Positions 34,478 to 42,320 of a DNA stretch of 64,000 bases are shown in pieces (within the stretch, counting starts at the first letter, position 1; each line of letters opens with the position of its first letter). The stretch covers positions 62,001 through 126,000 of the forward strand of contig CBFHNR010000003.1 in NCBI GenBank assembly GCA_965657215.1, written 5' to 3'. The notes beneath the pieces were generated by a model. That model saw nothing but the letters and a program-made list of their open reading frames with translations. It was not told the origin of the DNA and did not search any database. The position numbers were made by a program, and so were the translations under genes. Source of the stretch: JAHEJA01 sp965657215. Its GTDB lineage: Bacteria; Pseudomonadota; Alphaproteobacteria; Rhodobacterales; Rhodobacteraceae.

Positions 34478-35370
34478 TGAATAGGCAATTTGTTCTTCTG
34501 GGCCTTTTGATTGCCCTAATTTTCGTTGGGACTCGCGCCATTTACGTTGTTGACGAACGTGAAAAAGTCTTGGTTCTTCAGTTTGGTCGTGTTGTCGCGG
34601 TGAAAGAAGACCCCGGCTTGGCGATTAAAATCCCGTTTATTCAAAATGTCGTTCGCTACGATGATCGCATTCTAAGCCGTGAAATCGAATCCTTTGAGAT
34701 TACACCACTTGATGATCGTCGTTTGGTTGTGGATGCATTCGCACGCTACCGGATTGTTGATATCAACAAGTTCCGTGAAGTCACAGGTGCGCAAGGGGAT
34801 CAAGCGATTGCAATCGCCGGATCACGTTTGGATCGTATTCTAAGCTCGCAAACACGGGAAATCTTGGGCTCTGTAACGTCGAACGAAATCCTGTCATCAG
34901 ATCGTGCAACATTGATGTTGGGTATTCGAAATGGCGCAATCACTGAGGCCGAAAAAATGGGTATCGAAGTGATCGACGTCCGTTTGAAACGCACAGATTT
35001 GCCCCGTCAAAACCTTGATGCGACCTTTGCCCGTATGCGCGCTGAGCGTGAACGTGAAGCGGCGGACGAAATTGCGCGCGGTAACGAAGCGGCGCAACGG
35101 GTTCGTGCTCAAGCTGACCGTGCCCAAGTTGAAATCGTGTCCGAAGCCAACCGCGAAGCCGAAATCATTCGCGGTCAAGCGGATGCAGAGCGTAACTCAA
35201 TCTTTGCGGATGCCTTTGGCGCAGATCCAGAGTTCTTTGCGTTCTATCGGTCTTTGAATGCGTATGAAAAGTCGTTGAAGGGGAATAACTCTACAATGGT
35301 GATGTCGCCTGATTCCGAGTTCTTCAATTACTTGAAGTCGGACACAGGCAAAATCGCTGACAACAACTGA
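34477..35370 (+). CDS. hflC: FtsH protease modulator HflC
   Basis: A 297-residue protein: an N-terminal membrane helix (VLLGLLIALIFVGTRAIYVV), an SPFH domain (REKVLVLQFGRV), then a long coiled coil rich in Ala/Arg/Glu (RAEREREAADEIARGNEAAQ). It is the partner of HflK in the FtsH-associated complex. Its stop overlaps the start of the DUF2065 gene, and degP follows, the common alphaproteobacterial order for membrane and periplasmic protein quality control. Confidence 0.96.
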   Translation: MNRQFVLLGLLIALIFVGTRAIYVVDEREKVLVLQFGRVVAVKEDPGLAIKIPFIQNVVRYDDRILSREIESFEITPLDDRRLVVDAFARYRIVDINKFREVTGAQGDQAIAIAGSRLDRILSSQTREILGSVTSNEILSSDRATLMLGIRNGAITEAEKMGIEVIDVRLKRTDLPRQNLDATFARMRAEREREAADEIARGNEAAQRVRAQADRAQVEIVSEANREAEIIRGQADAERNSIFADAFGADPEFFAFYRSLNAYEKSLKGNNSTMVMSPDSEFFNYLKSDTGKIADNN

Positions 35371-35561
35371 TGGTGTTAATGCTGTATGGCATTGGACTGG
35401 TATTATTGATCGAGGGGCTGGTGTACGCACTGGCCCCTTCTTTAATTGATCGGGTCTTTTTGATGCTAAAAGAAATGCCTCTATCACACCGCCGCCTGAG
35501 CGGATTATGTTGTGCTTTGCTTGGCGCTATGCTGTTGTGGGCGTTGAAAACATTTGGATGA
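35370..35561 (+). CDS. DUF2065 small membrane protein
   Basis: 63 residues with two hydrophobic helices (MLYGIGLVLLIEGLVYALAP and LSGLCCALLGAMLLWAL) joined by a basic loop. It matches the DUF2065 pattern found after hflC in many proteobacteria. The function is unknown; position suggests a part in, or a regulator of, HflKC/FtsH. The start overlaps the hflC stop (TGATG). Confidence 0.88.
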   Translation: MVLMLYGIGLVLLIEGLVYALAPSLIDRVFLMLKEMPLSHRRLSGLCCALLGAMLLWALKTFG

Positions 35562-35683
35562 CAGCTGTTCACATTCCTTTGATAGACTGTTTCAAAACTT
35601 GTCTTATAGGGGTTTGGTTCCTACCTCATTACGTAATGATGAATTGTTCATTGAGTCATAACAACAAATAGGAGTTGTTTATC

Positions 35684-37165
35684 ATGCCTAATTTGCGCCG
35701 CTTGCCTCAAACGCAGGCGATAACCGTCACAAAACAAGAAACGAATAGCCTTCGCTGGCAAGTTGGCTTTGTCGCGCTTGCCTTTGTCTTGCTGCAATCA
35801 ATAGCCACAGTGGCCAAGAGCGCGCCAGATAGCTTTGCGGATCTTGTCGAAGATATTAGCCCCGCTGTGGTGAATATTACGACGACGACCAAAGTGGCGA
35901 ACAGCTTGACCCCTCGTGGGGTTGTTCCAGAAGGAAGCCCGTTTGAGGAATTCTTTCGTGAATTCCAAGATAGACAAGGTGGCAACAATGCCCCGCGTCC
36001 GACCTCGGCCTTGGGCTCTGGCTTTGTGATTTCCGAAGATGGCTATGTTGTGACCAACAATCACGTCATTGAAGGCGCTGATGAAATCTTGATCGAATTC
36101 AATGACGGCAAAGAGCTTTTGGCGGAGCTTGTTGGAACCGACAAGAATATCGACATCGCCCTTTTGAAGGTTTCTGCCGATGATCCGCTTCCATTCGTGT
36201 CCTTTGGCGATAGCGACATTGCCCGTGTGGGCGATTGGGTGATGGCGATTGGTAATCCCTTGGGACAAGGGTTCTCTGTCTCTGCGGGTATTATTTCTGC
36301 GCGTAACCGTGAACTGTCCGGCGCTTATGATGACTATATCCAAACAGACGCCGCTATTAACCGCGGGAATTCTGGTGGCCCTTTGTTTGACATGGATGGG
36401 TCTGTGATCGGCGTGAATACGGCTATTTTGTCACCAACGGGTGGATCAATTGGCATCGGATTTTCAATGTCGTCAAATGTCGTTGCGCCAGTTGTTGATC
36501 AGCTCAAAGAATTCGGCGAAGTGCGTCGTGGCTGGCTTGGTGTGAACATCGGCTCCATGACGGATGACATGGCGCAAGCTTTGGGGATGGATGCACCTGA
36601 AGGGGCGATCGTACTTGATGTCTTTGACGGTCCTGCCAAAGACGCAGGCGTCGAGGAAATGGATGTCATCCTCTCCTTTGACGGACAAGCTGTGGCGGAT
36701 TCCGGTGAGCTGGTCCGTTTGGTCGGTAAAGCCTCTGTTGGGAGCAAAGTGAAAACTATTGTTCTAAGAGATGGCACACGCAAAACCCTTGAAGTGACAT
36801 TGGGGCAGCGTCCTGAACCGGATCAAATGGCGTCAACATCGCCTGCTGAAAAGCCTGCTCCTGATGTAACTTCGCTTTTGGGAATGGACCTTGAGGTTTT
36901 ATCAGAGGAGACCAGAGAAGAGCTAAGCCTTGCTGATGATATCTCAGGTTTGCTCGTGCGTGACTTGGATGCTGAAAGTGCGGCTTATGACAAAGGTGTT
37001 CGTGCAGGTGACGTGATTACGGATGCAGGTCAGAAAAAGGTGGAAACCATTGATGACCTCACCTCTCGCGTTGACGAAGCCAAAGAGGCAGGTCGTGAAA
37101 CAATCCTACTCTTGGTTAGACGCGACGGGCAACCGATGTTTGTTGTTCTTCCAATCGAGGAATAA
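35684..37165 (+). CDS. degP: Do-family periplasmic serine protease/chaperone
   Basis: 493 residues: an N-terminal export or anchor helix (WQVGFVALAFVLLQSIATVA), then a trypsin-like domain with catalytic His127 (TNNHVIEG), Asp157 (NIDIALL) and Ser230 (GNSGGPL), and two PDZ domains. It degrades or refolds damaged envelope proteins. The ATG at 35684 fits the AGGAG nine bases upstream; a TTG three codons before it is too close. It comes 122 bases after the DUF2065 gene and ends with a strong terminator. Confidence 0.95.
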   Translation: MPNLRRLPQTQAITVTKQETNSLRWQVGFVALAFVLLQSIATVAKSAPDSFADLVEDISPAVVNITTTTKVANSLTPRGVVPEGSPFEEFFREFQDRQGGNNAPRPTSALGSGFVISEDGYVVTNNHVIEGADEILIEFNDGKELLAELVGTDKNIDIALLKVSADDPLPFVSFGDSDIARVGDWVMAIGNPLGQGFSVSAGIISARNRELSGAYDDYIQTDAAINRGNSGGPLFDMDGSVIGVNTAILSPTGGSIGIGFSMSSNVVAPVVDQLKEFGEVRRGWLGVNIGSMTDDMAQALGMDAPEGAIVLDVFDGPAKDAGVEEMDVILSFDGQAVADSGELVRLVGKASVGSKVKTIVLRDGTRKTLEVTLGQRPEPDQMASTSPAEKPAPDVTSLLGMDLEVLSEETREELSLADDISGLLVRDLDAESAAYDKGVRAGDVITDAGQKKVETIDDLTSRVDEAKEAGRETILLLVRRDGQPMFVVLPIEE

Positions 37166-37170
37166 AAAGA

Positions 37171-37197
37171 GGGGCGCTCCGGCGCCCCTTAATTTTT
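37171..37197. terminator. bidirectional terminator after degP
   Basis: GGGGCGC and GCGCCCC pair around TCCG (37171-37188), with AATTTTT after and AAAAAGA before, so it can serve both degP and the convergent lipoprotein gene, whose stop it touches. Confidence 0.88.
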
Positions 37198-37689
37198 GGG
37201 CAAGTCTATTGTTATTAACCCCAATTGCCGTGCCGTTTTGACGGACAGAATGGGACTATTTAAACCATATTGTGATTGATATGTTTGGATGGCCGCCTTG
37301 GTCGCTTGAGTGGTGCGTCCATTTATTGGCCCAGCATAAATTTGCCGCGCCGCTAATGCGCGCTGCAGAGTGGCGATGAACTCAGGCGTCATCACAGAGG
37401 GGCAGACCGCTTCAAATCGGGTCTCGACACGATCCGTTGTAATGTTCTGTTGCGTTTTGGTTTCATAGACCGCGTCCGTCGTGATTTGGCCCGCGTCATT
37501 ATAAATTGCGGGGGACACTTCGATTTGGGTCGTAATGGTTTCCACAACGGCAGGTGTCGTGATCAGGCGACCTTCACAGATTTCTTGGCCGTTTTCCTCG
37601 GTCCGGGTCAATTCGTTCTGTGGCACATCACAGCCGAACAGAAATCCAACTGTGCTGAGTAATCCCAATGTCGCTCGTGTTCGCTGCAT
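37189..37689 (-). CDS. peptidoglycan-binding-domain lipoprotein
   Basis: 166 residues from the ATG at 37689 (GAGG upstream). The signal peptide ends in a lipobox (VGFLFGC, Cys22). A middle part has Thr/Val-rich repeats (VVETITTQIEVSP, VYETKTQQNITT). A C-terminal PGBD1-type domain follows (IATLQRALAARQIYAGPING, then TQATKAAIQTYQ). It probably tethers to the outer membrane and touches the wall. The frame is open 41 codons upstream, but that would hide the signal. Exact role unknown. Confidence 0.8.
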   Translation of the reverse strand: MQRTRATLGLLSTVGFLFGCDVPQNELTRTEENGQEICEGRLITTPAVVETITTQIEVSPAIYNDAGQITTDAVYETKTQQNITTDRVETRFEAVCPSVMTPEFIATLQRALAARQIYAGPINGRTTQATKAAIQTYQSQYGLNSPILSVKTARQLGLITIDLPKN

Positions 37690-37732
37690 ACACGCCTCTT
37701 TTCTTTGGGTGTAGCATAGACTGAACAAAAGG

Positions 37733-38092
37733 CTAGGGCGCTTTTTCGTCTTTAACAAGCTCATCCAAAAGATGTGACATATCTTCAATTTTCTCAGCGA
37801 CGATATGCACAACGGAATTATCCCGCTGCAATTTACCTGTGACGCGGATCATGCGCCCTGCGATGATAGCGCGCCGAAAGGGTTCATAGAGGCTGCGCCA
37901 GATCACAATGTTCACAACGCCTGTTTCATCCTCAAGAGTGAGGAAGATCACCCCTTTCGCGGTTCCAGGACGTTGACGCAATATCACCAATCCAGCAACA
38001 CAGACACGCCCGCCAATCGGGACATTGTCCAACAAATTAGCTGGGCAGCATTCAGGCGGTCGACACCAAAACGGAGTATGCGCGAGTCTCAT
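37733..38092 (-). CDS. stand-alone OB-fold protein, C-terminal remnant of DnaE2 (ImuC)
   Basis: About 119 residues that match the last domain of the error-prone polymerase DnaE2: GGRVCVAGLVILRQRPGTAK, then GVIFLTLEDETGVVNIVIW, VTGKLQRDNSVVHIVAEKIE and DLxxLL-like MSHLLDEL. In DnaE2 this OB fold ends a chain of more than 1000 residues. Upstream on this strand there is only unrelated sequence and then the divergent ferredoxin gene, so the polymerase part is absent. The ATG at 38092 has no clear ribosome site; the frame stays open to 38224 without DnaE2 likeness. It is either a decayed deletion remnant or a retained single-strand-binding domain. Confidence 0.7.
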   Translation of the reverse strand: MRLAHTPFWCRPPECCPANLLDNVPIGGRVCVAGLVILRQRPGTAKGVIFLTLEDETGVVNIVIWRSLYEPFRRAIIAGRMIRVTGKLQRDNSVVHIVAEKIEDMSHLLDELVKDEKAP

Positions 38093-38217
38093 GAGAACAA
38101 AGATAGAACATTTGACTTTTGTCGCAAGTGAATAAATCAAGGGTCGCAAAAAGGACTGGCGTGACTTACATAGCAATATTAGGAAGACATAAGGTTTAAA
38201 AACGGAGACAGGCTGCA

Positions 38218-38541
38218 ATGGCAAAAATCACATATGTGGAATTCAATGGCACAGAACACGTCGTCGAGGTGGCGAATGGCTTAACCGTCATGGAAGGTGC
38301 GCGTGACAACAATATCCCAGGTATCGAAGCTGATTGCGGCGGTGCATGCGCATGTTCCACATGCCACGTTTATGTGGATGCTGCATGGGTCGAAAAACTT
38401 CCTGCGAAAGACGACATGGAAGAAGACATGCTTGATTTCGCGTTTGAACCTGATGCAGCGCGCTCTCGCCTCACATGTCAGCTCAAGGTATCAGATGATT
38501 TGAACGGCTTGGTCGTTCATATGCCTGAAAAGCAAATCTAA
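38218..38541 (+). CDS. [2Fe-2S] ferredoxin, ISC/adrenodoxin type
   Basis: 107 residues with cluster ligands Cys40, Cys46, Cys49 and Cys87 (ADCGGACACSTCHVY, LTCQLK), the C-x5-C-x2-C...C spacing of vertebrate-type ferredoxins used in Fe-S assembly and P450 electron transfer. A separate gene here, without an isc cluster. The next gene starts immediately after the stop. Confidence 0.95.
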   Translation: MAKITYVEFNGTEHVVEVANGLTVMEGARDNNIPGIEADCGGACACSTCHVYVDAAWVEKLPAKDDMEEDMLDFAFEPDAARSRLTCQLKVSDDLNGLVVHMPEKQI

Positions 38542-39255
38542 ATGATGATGAGGATCGCTCATAGGATAATGTGTCTATGGGCGATCTCACTTGCCACGAT
38601 AGGGCAGGCGGATACGATTACTGCAGCCCACTATATTAATCCCACGGACCGCTATAATCACGCAATCTTAGGCGATGCTCTGGAATGGGGCGGCCTTTAC
38701 CTTACCCGGGACAATGCCCCTGATATTACGATTACGCTTCCCCTCTCACGGGTGTTTGAAGATGTCGCCCCCCGTTTGGCCGATGTAGATAACGACGGCA
38801 CAGCCGAAGTCATCACAGTTGAATCAGACGTGACCAAAGGGGCGCGCCTTGCCATTTATGATGCGACAGGTCTCGTTGCGGCAACGCCCTTCATAGGCCG
38901 CAAAAATCGCTGGCTTGCTCCAGTTGCCGTGGCGGATTTGGATAACGATGGCTTTATCGAAATAGCTTATGTCGATCGGCCACATTTGGCCAAAACGCTC
39001 AAGATTTGGCGTTTTAAAAACAATCGCCTAACATTTGTGCAGGATGTTCCAAACCTTACAAATCACAAAATTGGCTGGCCTTATATATTGGGCGGTCTGC
39101 GCCATTGCCCCCAGTCCACCCCAGAGCTTATTCTATCAAACTCAAATTGGACGACAGCGATGCGCGTTTATTTCAATGGGCATCGCTATGTCTCGGAAAA
39201 AATTGAACCCCTTCAAAAAGAAGCGGATCTGAACACTCATCTCACCTATCCCTAA
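38542..39255 (+). CDS. secreted FG-GAP/VCBS-repeat protein
   Basis: 237 residues. A signal peptide (IMCLWAISLATIGQA) is followed by beta-propeller-like repeats carrying Ca-binding-type motifs: LADVDNDGTAEVI and VADLDNDGFIEIAYV. Such repeats are found in integrin-like and periplasmic proteins. The function is unknown. It starts at the base after the ferredoxin stop, so the genes are co-transcribed although one is cytoplasmic and the other exported. The protein is short for a full propeller, with room for three to four blades. Confidence 0.8.
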   Translation: MMMRIAHRIMCLWAISLATIGQADTITAAHYINPTDRYNHAILGDALEWGGLYLTRDNAPDITITLPLSRVFEDVAPRLADVDNDGTAEVITVESDVTKGARLAIYDATGLVAATPFIGRKNRWLAPVAVADLDNDGFIEIAYVDRPHLAKTLKIWRFKNNRLTFVQDVPNLTNHKIGWPYILGGLRHCPQSTPELILSNSNWTTAMRVYFNGHRYVSEKIEPLQKEADLNTHLTYP

Positions 39256-39285
39256 GTTTTCACATTTGTGACAATACTCTGGGGG

Positions 39286-39313
39286 GCCACCATAGGTGGC
39301 GGGGCAAAGCCCC
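39286..39313. terminator. two adjacent hairpins between convergent genes
   Basis: GCCACC-ATA-GGTGGC (39286-39300) is followed by GGGGC-AAA-GCCCC (39301-39313). They lie between the FG-GAP gene and purD. No T-run follows, so a terminator role is inferred. Confidence 0.4.
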
Positions 39314-39315
39314 AA

Positions 39316-40578
39316 TTATAGCGCGCGCCAGCCAATATCAGTGCGATAAAATCCCTGATCCCAGTCGATTTTTGCAATTGCCGTATACGCCCGATCGCGA
39401 GCCTCTTGAAGGTTATCGCCACGCGCGGTCACGTTCAACACGCGCCCCCCATTGGCACATGTTTCACCGTCGATCTCAACCGTTCCTGCATGGAAACACA
39501 TGTTGAAGCTGTCGCTGTTCAAATCCTCTAGACCAGAAATAACTGTACCCTTTTCATAAGACCCAGGATAGCCATTTGCCGCCATGACCACTGTGATAGC
39601 ATGATCATTTGCCCAATTTACACGGGCCTTGTCCAGTCGGCCCTCCGCCGTTGCCAAGAGTAAATCCAAAACTTGTCCGCCCAAGCGCATCATTAGAACC
39701 TGACATTCGGGATCGCCAAAGCGTACATTGTATTCGACCAATCGCGGCTGGCCGTCTTTAATCATCAGTCCAACATAGAGCACGCCTTGATATGGTGTTC
39801 CGCGTTTCGCCATTTCGTCAATGGTCGGTTGCACAATCTGATCGAGCGTTTTTTGCGCAATCTCGTCTGTCAACACAGGCGCAGGAGAATATGCCCCCAT
39901 ACCACCGGTATTCGGGCCAGTGTCCCCTTCGCCAACGCGTTTATGATCCTGAGCGGTTCCAATCGGCAAAATAGATGTGCCATCGCATAAAACAAAAAAG
40001 GACGCTTCTTCGCCGTCCATGAATTCTTCGATGACCACTTCGGCGCCCGCGCCGCCAAAGGCACCGCCAAACATATCCTCAATCGCATCAAGCGCTTCTT
40101 GTAGTTCCATAGCAACCACAACGCCTTTGCCTGCAGCAAGCCCATCCGCCTTGATCACAATTGGGGCTCCTTGATCGCGCACATAGGCAAGTGCTGCGTT
40201 TTTGTCCTTGAAATGAGCATAGCCCGCCGTCGGAGCCTGAGCCGCGTCGCAAATTTCTTTGGTAAAGCTTTTGCTGGCCTCTAGCTGAGCCGCCGCCTGA
40301 GAGGGACCAAAGACCAAAAAACCGGCATCTTGCAAGGCATCAGAGACTCCTGCTGCAAGGGGGGCTTCGGGGCCAATGATAACGAAATCAATGGCATTGT
40401 CCGTGGCAAAGTTAATGACCTCTGCGGCATTTTCGGGATCAATCTTTGCGCAGTCTGCAATCTGAGCAATTCCAGCATTTCCAGGCGCGACAATCAAACG
40501 ATCACATTTGGGATTTTGCTTGACCGCCCATGCCAAAGAATGTTCGCGTCCGCCACTTCCCAAAATTAGAATATTCAT
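39316..40578 (-). CDS. purD: phosphoribosylamine-glycine ligase
   Basis: A 420-residue ATP-grasp enzyme, the second step of purine synthesis, joining glycine to phosphoribosylamine. It opens MNILILGSGGREHSLAWA, the PurD signature; ATP-grasp segments include IVIKADGLAAGKGV, EEFMDGEEASFF and RFGDPECQVLM. Length is standard. It is a single gene, divergent from xseA with about 70 bases between them. Confidence 0.97.
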   Translation of the reverse strand: MNILILGSGGREHSLAWAVKQNPKCDRLIVAPGNAGIAQIADCAKIDPENAAEVINFATDNAIDFVIIGPEAPLAAGVSDALQDAGFLVFGPSQAAAQLEASKSFTKEICDAAQAPTAGYAHFKDKNAALAYVRDQGAPIVIKADGLAAGKGVVVAMELQEALDAIEDMFGGAFGGAGAEVVIEEFMDGEEASFFVLCDGTSILPIGTAQDHKRVGEGDTGPNTGGMGAYSPAPVLTDEIAQKTLDQIVQPTIDEMAKRGTPYQGVLYVGLMIKDGQPRLVEYNVRFGDPECQVLMMRLGGQVLDLLLATAEGRLDKARVNWANDHAITVVMAANGYPGSYEKGTVISGLEDLNSDSFNMCFHAGTVEIDGETCANGGRVLNVTARGDNLQEARDRAYTAIAKIDWDQGFYRTDIGWRAL

Positions 40579-40649
40579 GTGATTGCTCCTCTTGGCCTTT
40601 TGGTGTGGGCGTTCTAAGCTGTGGATGACAAATAAACAAGTGAGGCGGC

Positions 40650-42203
40650 ATGTCGGATTTAATTGATGACCCGATTATAGGTCTGAATGATCCTGAATTT
40701 AGCGTAACGGAAATTTCTGGCGCTATTAAACGGGTGATTGAGGGCGAATTTGGGCATGTGCGGATTCGCGGCGAAATTGGCCGTGTGTCCTTTCCGCGCT
40801 CGGGTCATGTTTATTTGGACCTTAAGGATGATAAATCAGTCATCTCAGCCGTGATTTGGAAAGGCGTGGCTTCGCGCCTCGCAATCCAACCCGAAGAGGG
40901 TATGGAAGTCGTCGCAACGGGCCGTGTGACGACATTCGGCGGACAGTCCAAATACCAATTGGTTATTGAGGATATCAAACCCGCTGGCATGGGTGCCTTG
41001 ATGGCGATGCTGGAAAAGCGCAAAAAAATGTTGGCGGCCGAAGGGCTGTTTGACGAAAGCCGCAAAAAGCAAATTCCCTACCTTCCTGATGTGATCGGGG
41101 TGGTGACCTCGCCATCAGGGGCGGTTATTCGCGATATCTTGCATCGTCTGCGCGATCGTTTTCCGCGCAAAGTTTTGATTTGGCCCGTCGCCGTTCAAGG
41201 CGATAAATGTGCTCCGGACGTGGCGCGTGCCATTGCAGGATTTAATGCGATGACACCCGGCGGTGCGTTGCCGCGCCCCGACTTGTTGATTGTTGCCCGT
41301 GGAGGCGGCTCGATGGAGGATCTCTGGGGTTTTAACGAAGAAATCGTGGCACGGGCTGCTGCGGCCTCGGATATCCCACTGATTTCGGCGGTGGGGCATG
41401 AAACCGATACAACCTTGATTGACTTTGTGTCCGATCAAAGGGCGCCAACACCAACTGCGGCGGCTGAAATCGCGGTCCCTGTTCGGCACGAATTGCTTGC
41501 ATGGTTGGAATCACAAGGATCGCGTTTGGCCCAATCGCAAAGCCAAGCCATTTCCCATCGCTCTCAGCGGTTGCGCGATTTGGCGCGTGCTTTGCCAAAG
41601 GCCGACAGCCTTTTGGATGGCCCGTCCCAAAAGCTTGACTACATGTCGGATCGATTGCCTGCGGCCCTTGGCGCTATGGTTCAGAAAAAGCGCGTGTCCT
41701 TATCCGAAAAAACCGGAAGCTTGCGCCCCGCAGTCATTCGTAGAATTGTTGATGCGGATGTTCAAAAGATGACGTCTTTGACAGGCCGATTAAGCCCAAG
41801 CTTGCAAAGGGCGGTCTCTGAGAAATCCCGTGATTTGTCCAAACAAGTGTCTCGTCTCCAGCCGCATTTGATTTCCCGAAAAGTCGCGCAAAATCAAAAA
41901 GACCTTGAGAATTTGAAACGTCGCTTTGCGGATGTGTCTCAGCGGTCTGTTTCCTCGCTTAGGGATCGACTTGTCTCTCTTGATCGGTTGCGTGAAACCA
42001 TGGGATATACGGCGACATTGAAACGAGGCTATGCAGTTGTGCGCTCTGGTGATGCCATTGTCACAACCAAAGCCCAAGCCAAAAAAGCTGACGCCTTGGA
42101 AATTCAGTTTGCTGATGGAACCTATGCACCAGAGGCATCCGCCAACCCCAAGGCCAAGAAACCCACCAAACCCAAGCCGCCCGAGCAAGGAAGCCTGTTT
42201 TAG
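40650..42203 (+). CDS. xseA: exodeoxyribonuclease VII large subunit
   Basis: 517 residues: an N-terminal OB fold (EFSVTEISGAIKRVIEG, FPRSGHVYLDLKD), a catalytic domain (GVVTSPSGAVIRDILHRL, ARGGGSMEDLWGFNEE, SAVGHETDTTLIDF), then coiled-coil repeats. The C terminus GSLF is typical. With the small subunit XseB, encoded elsewhere, it degrades single-strand DNA. The ATG at 40650 is near GAGGCGGC. Confidence 0.96.
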   Translation: MSDLIDDPIIGLNDPEFSVTEISGAIKRVIEGEFGHVRIRGEIGRVSFPRSGHVYLDLKDDKSVISAVIWKGVASRLAIQPEEGMEVVATGRVTTFGGQSKYQLVIEDIKPAGMGALMAMLEKRKKMLAAEGLFDESRKKQIPYLPDVIGVVTSPSGAVIRDILHRLRDRFPRKVLIWPVAVQGDKCAPDVARAIAGFNAMTPGGALPRPDLLIVARGGGSMEDLWGFNEEIVARAAAASDIPLISAVGHETDTTLIDFVSDQRAPTPTAAAEIAVPVRHELLAWLESQGSRLAQSQSQAISHRSQRLRDLARALPKADSLLDGPSQKLDYMSDRLPAALGAMVQKKRVSLSEKTGSLRPAVIRRIVDADVQKMTSLTGRLSPSLQRAVSEKSRDLSKQVSRLQPHLISRKVAQNQKDLENLKRRFADVSQRSVSSLRDRLVSLDRLRETMGYTATLKRGYAVVRSGDAIVTTKAQAKKADALEIQFADGTYAPEASANPKAKKPTKPKPPEQGSLF

Positions 42204-42320
42204 TCGGACTGAATTTAAGAGGGGACAACGCATCTAGCCAGTCTGATGTCGTTTTTGGCCTCGCGTTCCGCATGCGCTTTGGTCTATTTGTCGGACAAAT
42301 GGCGACAGGAGTTGGCGATC

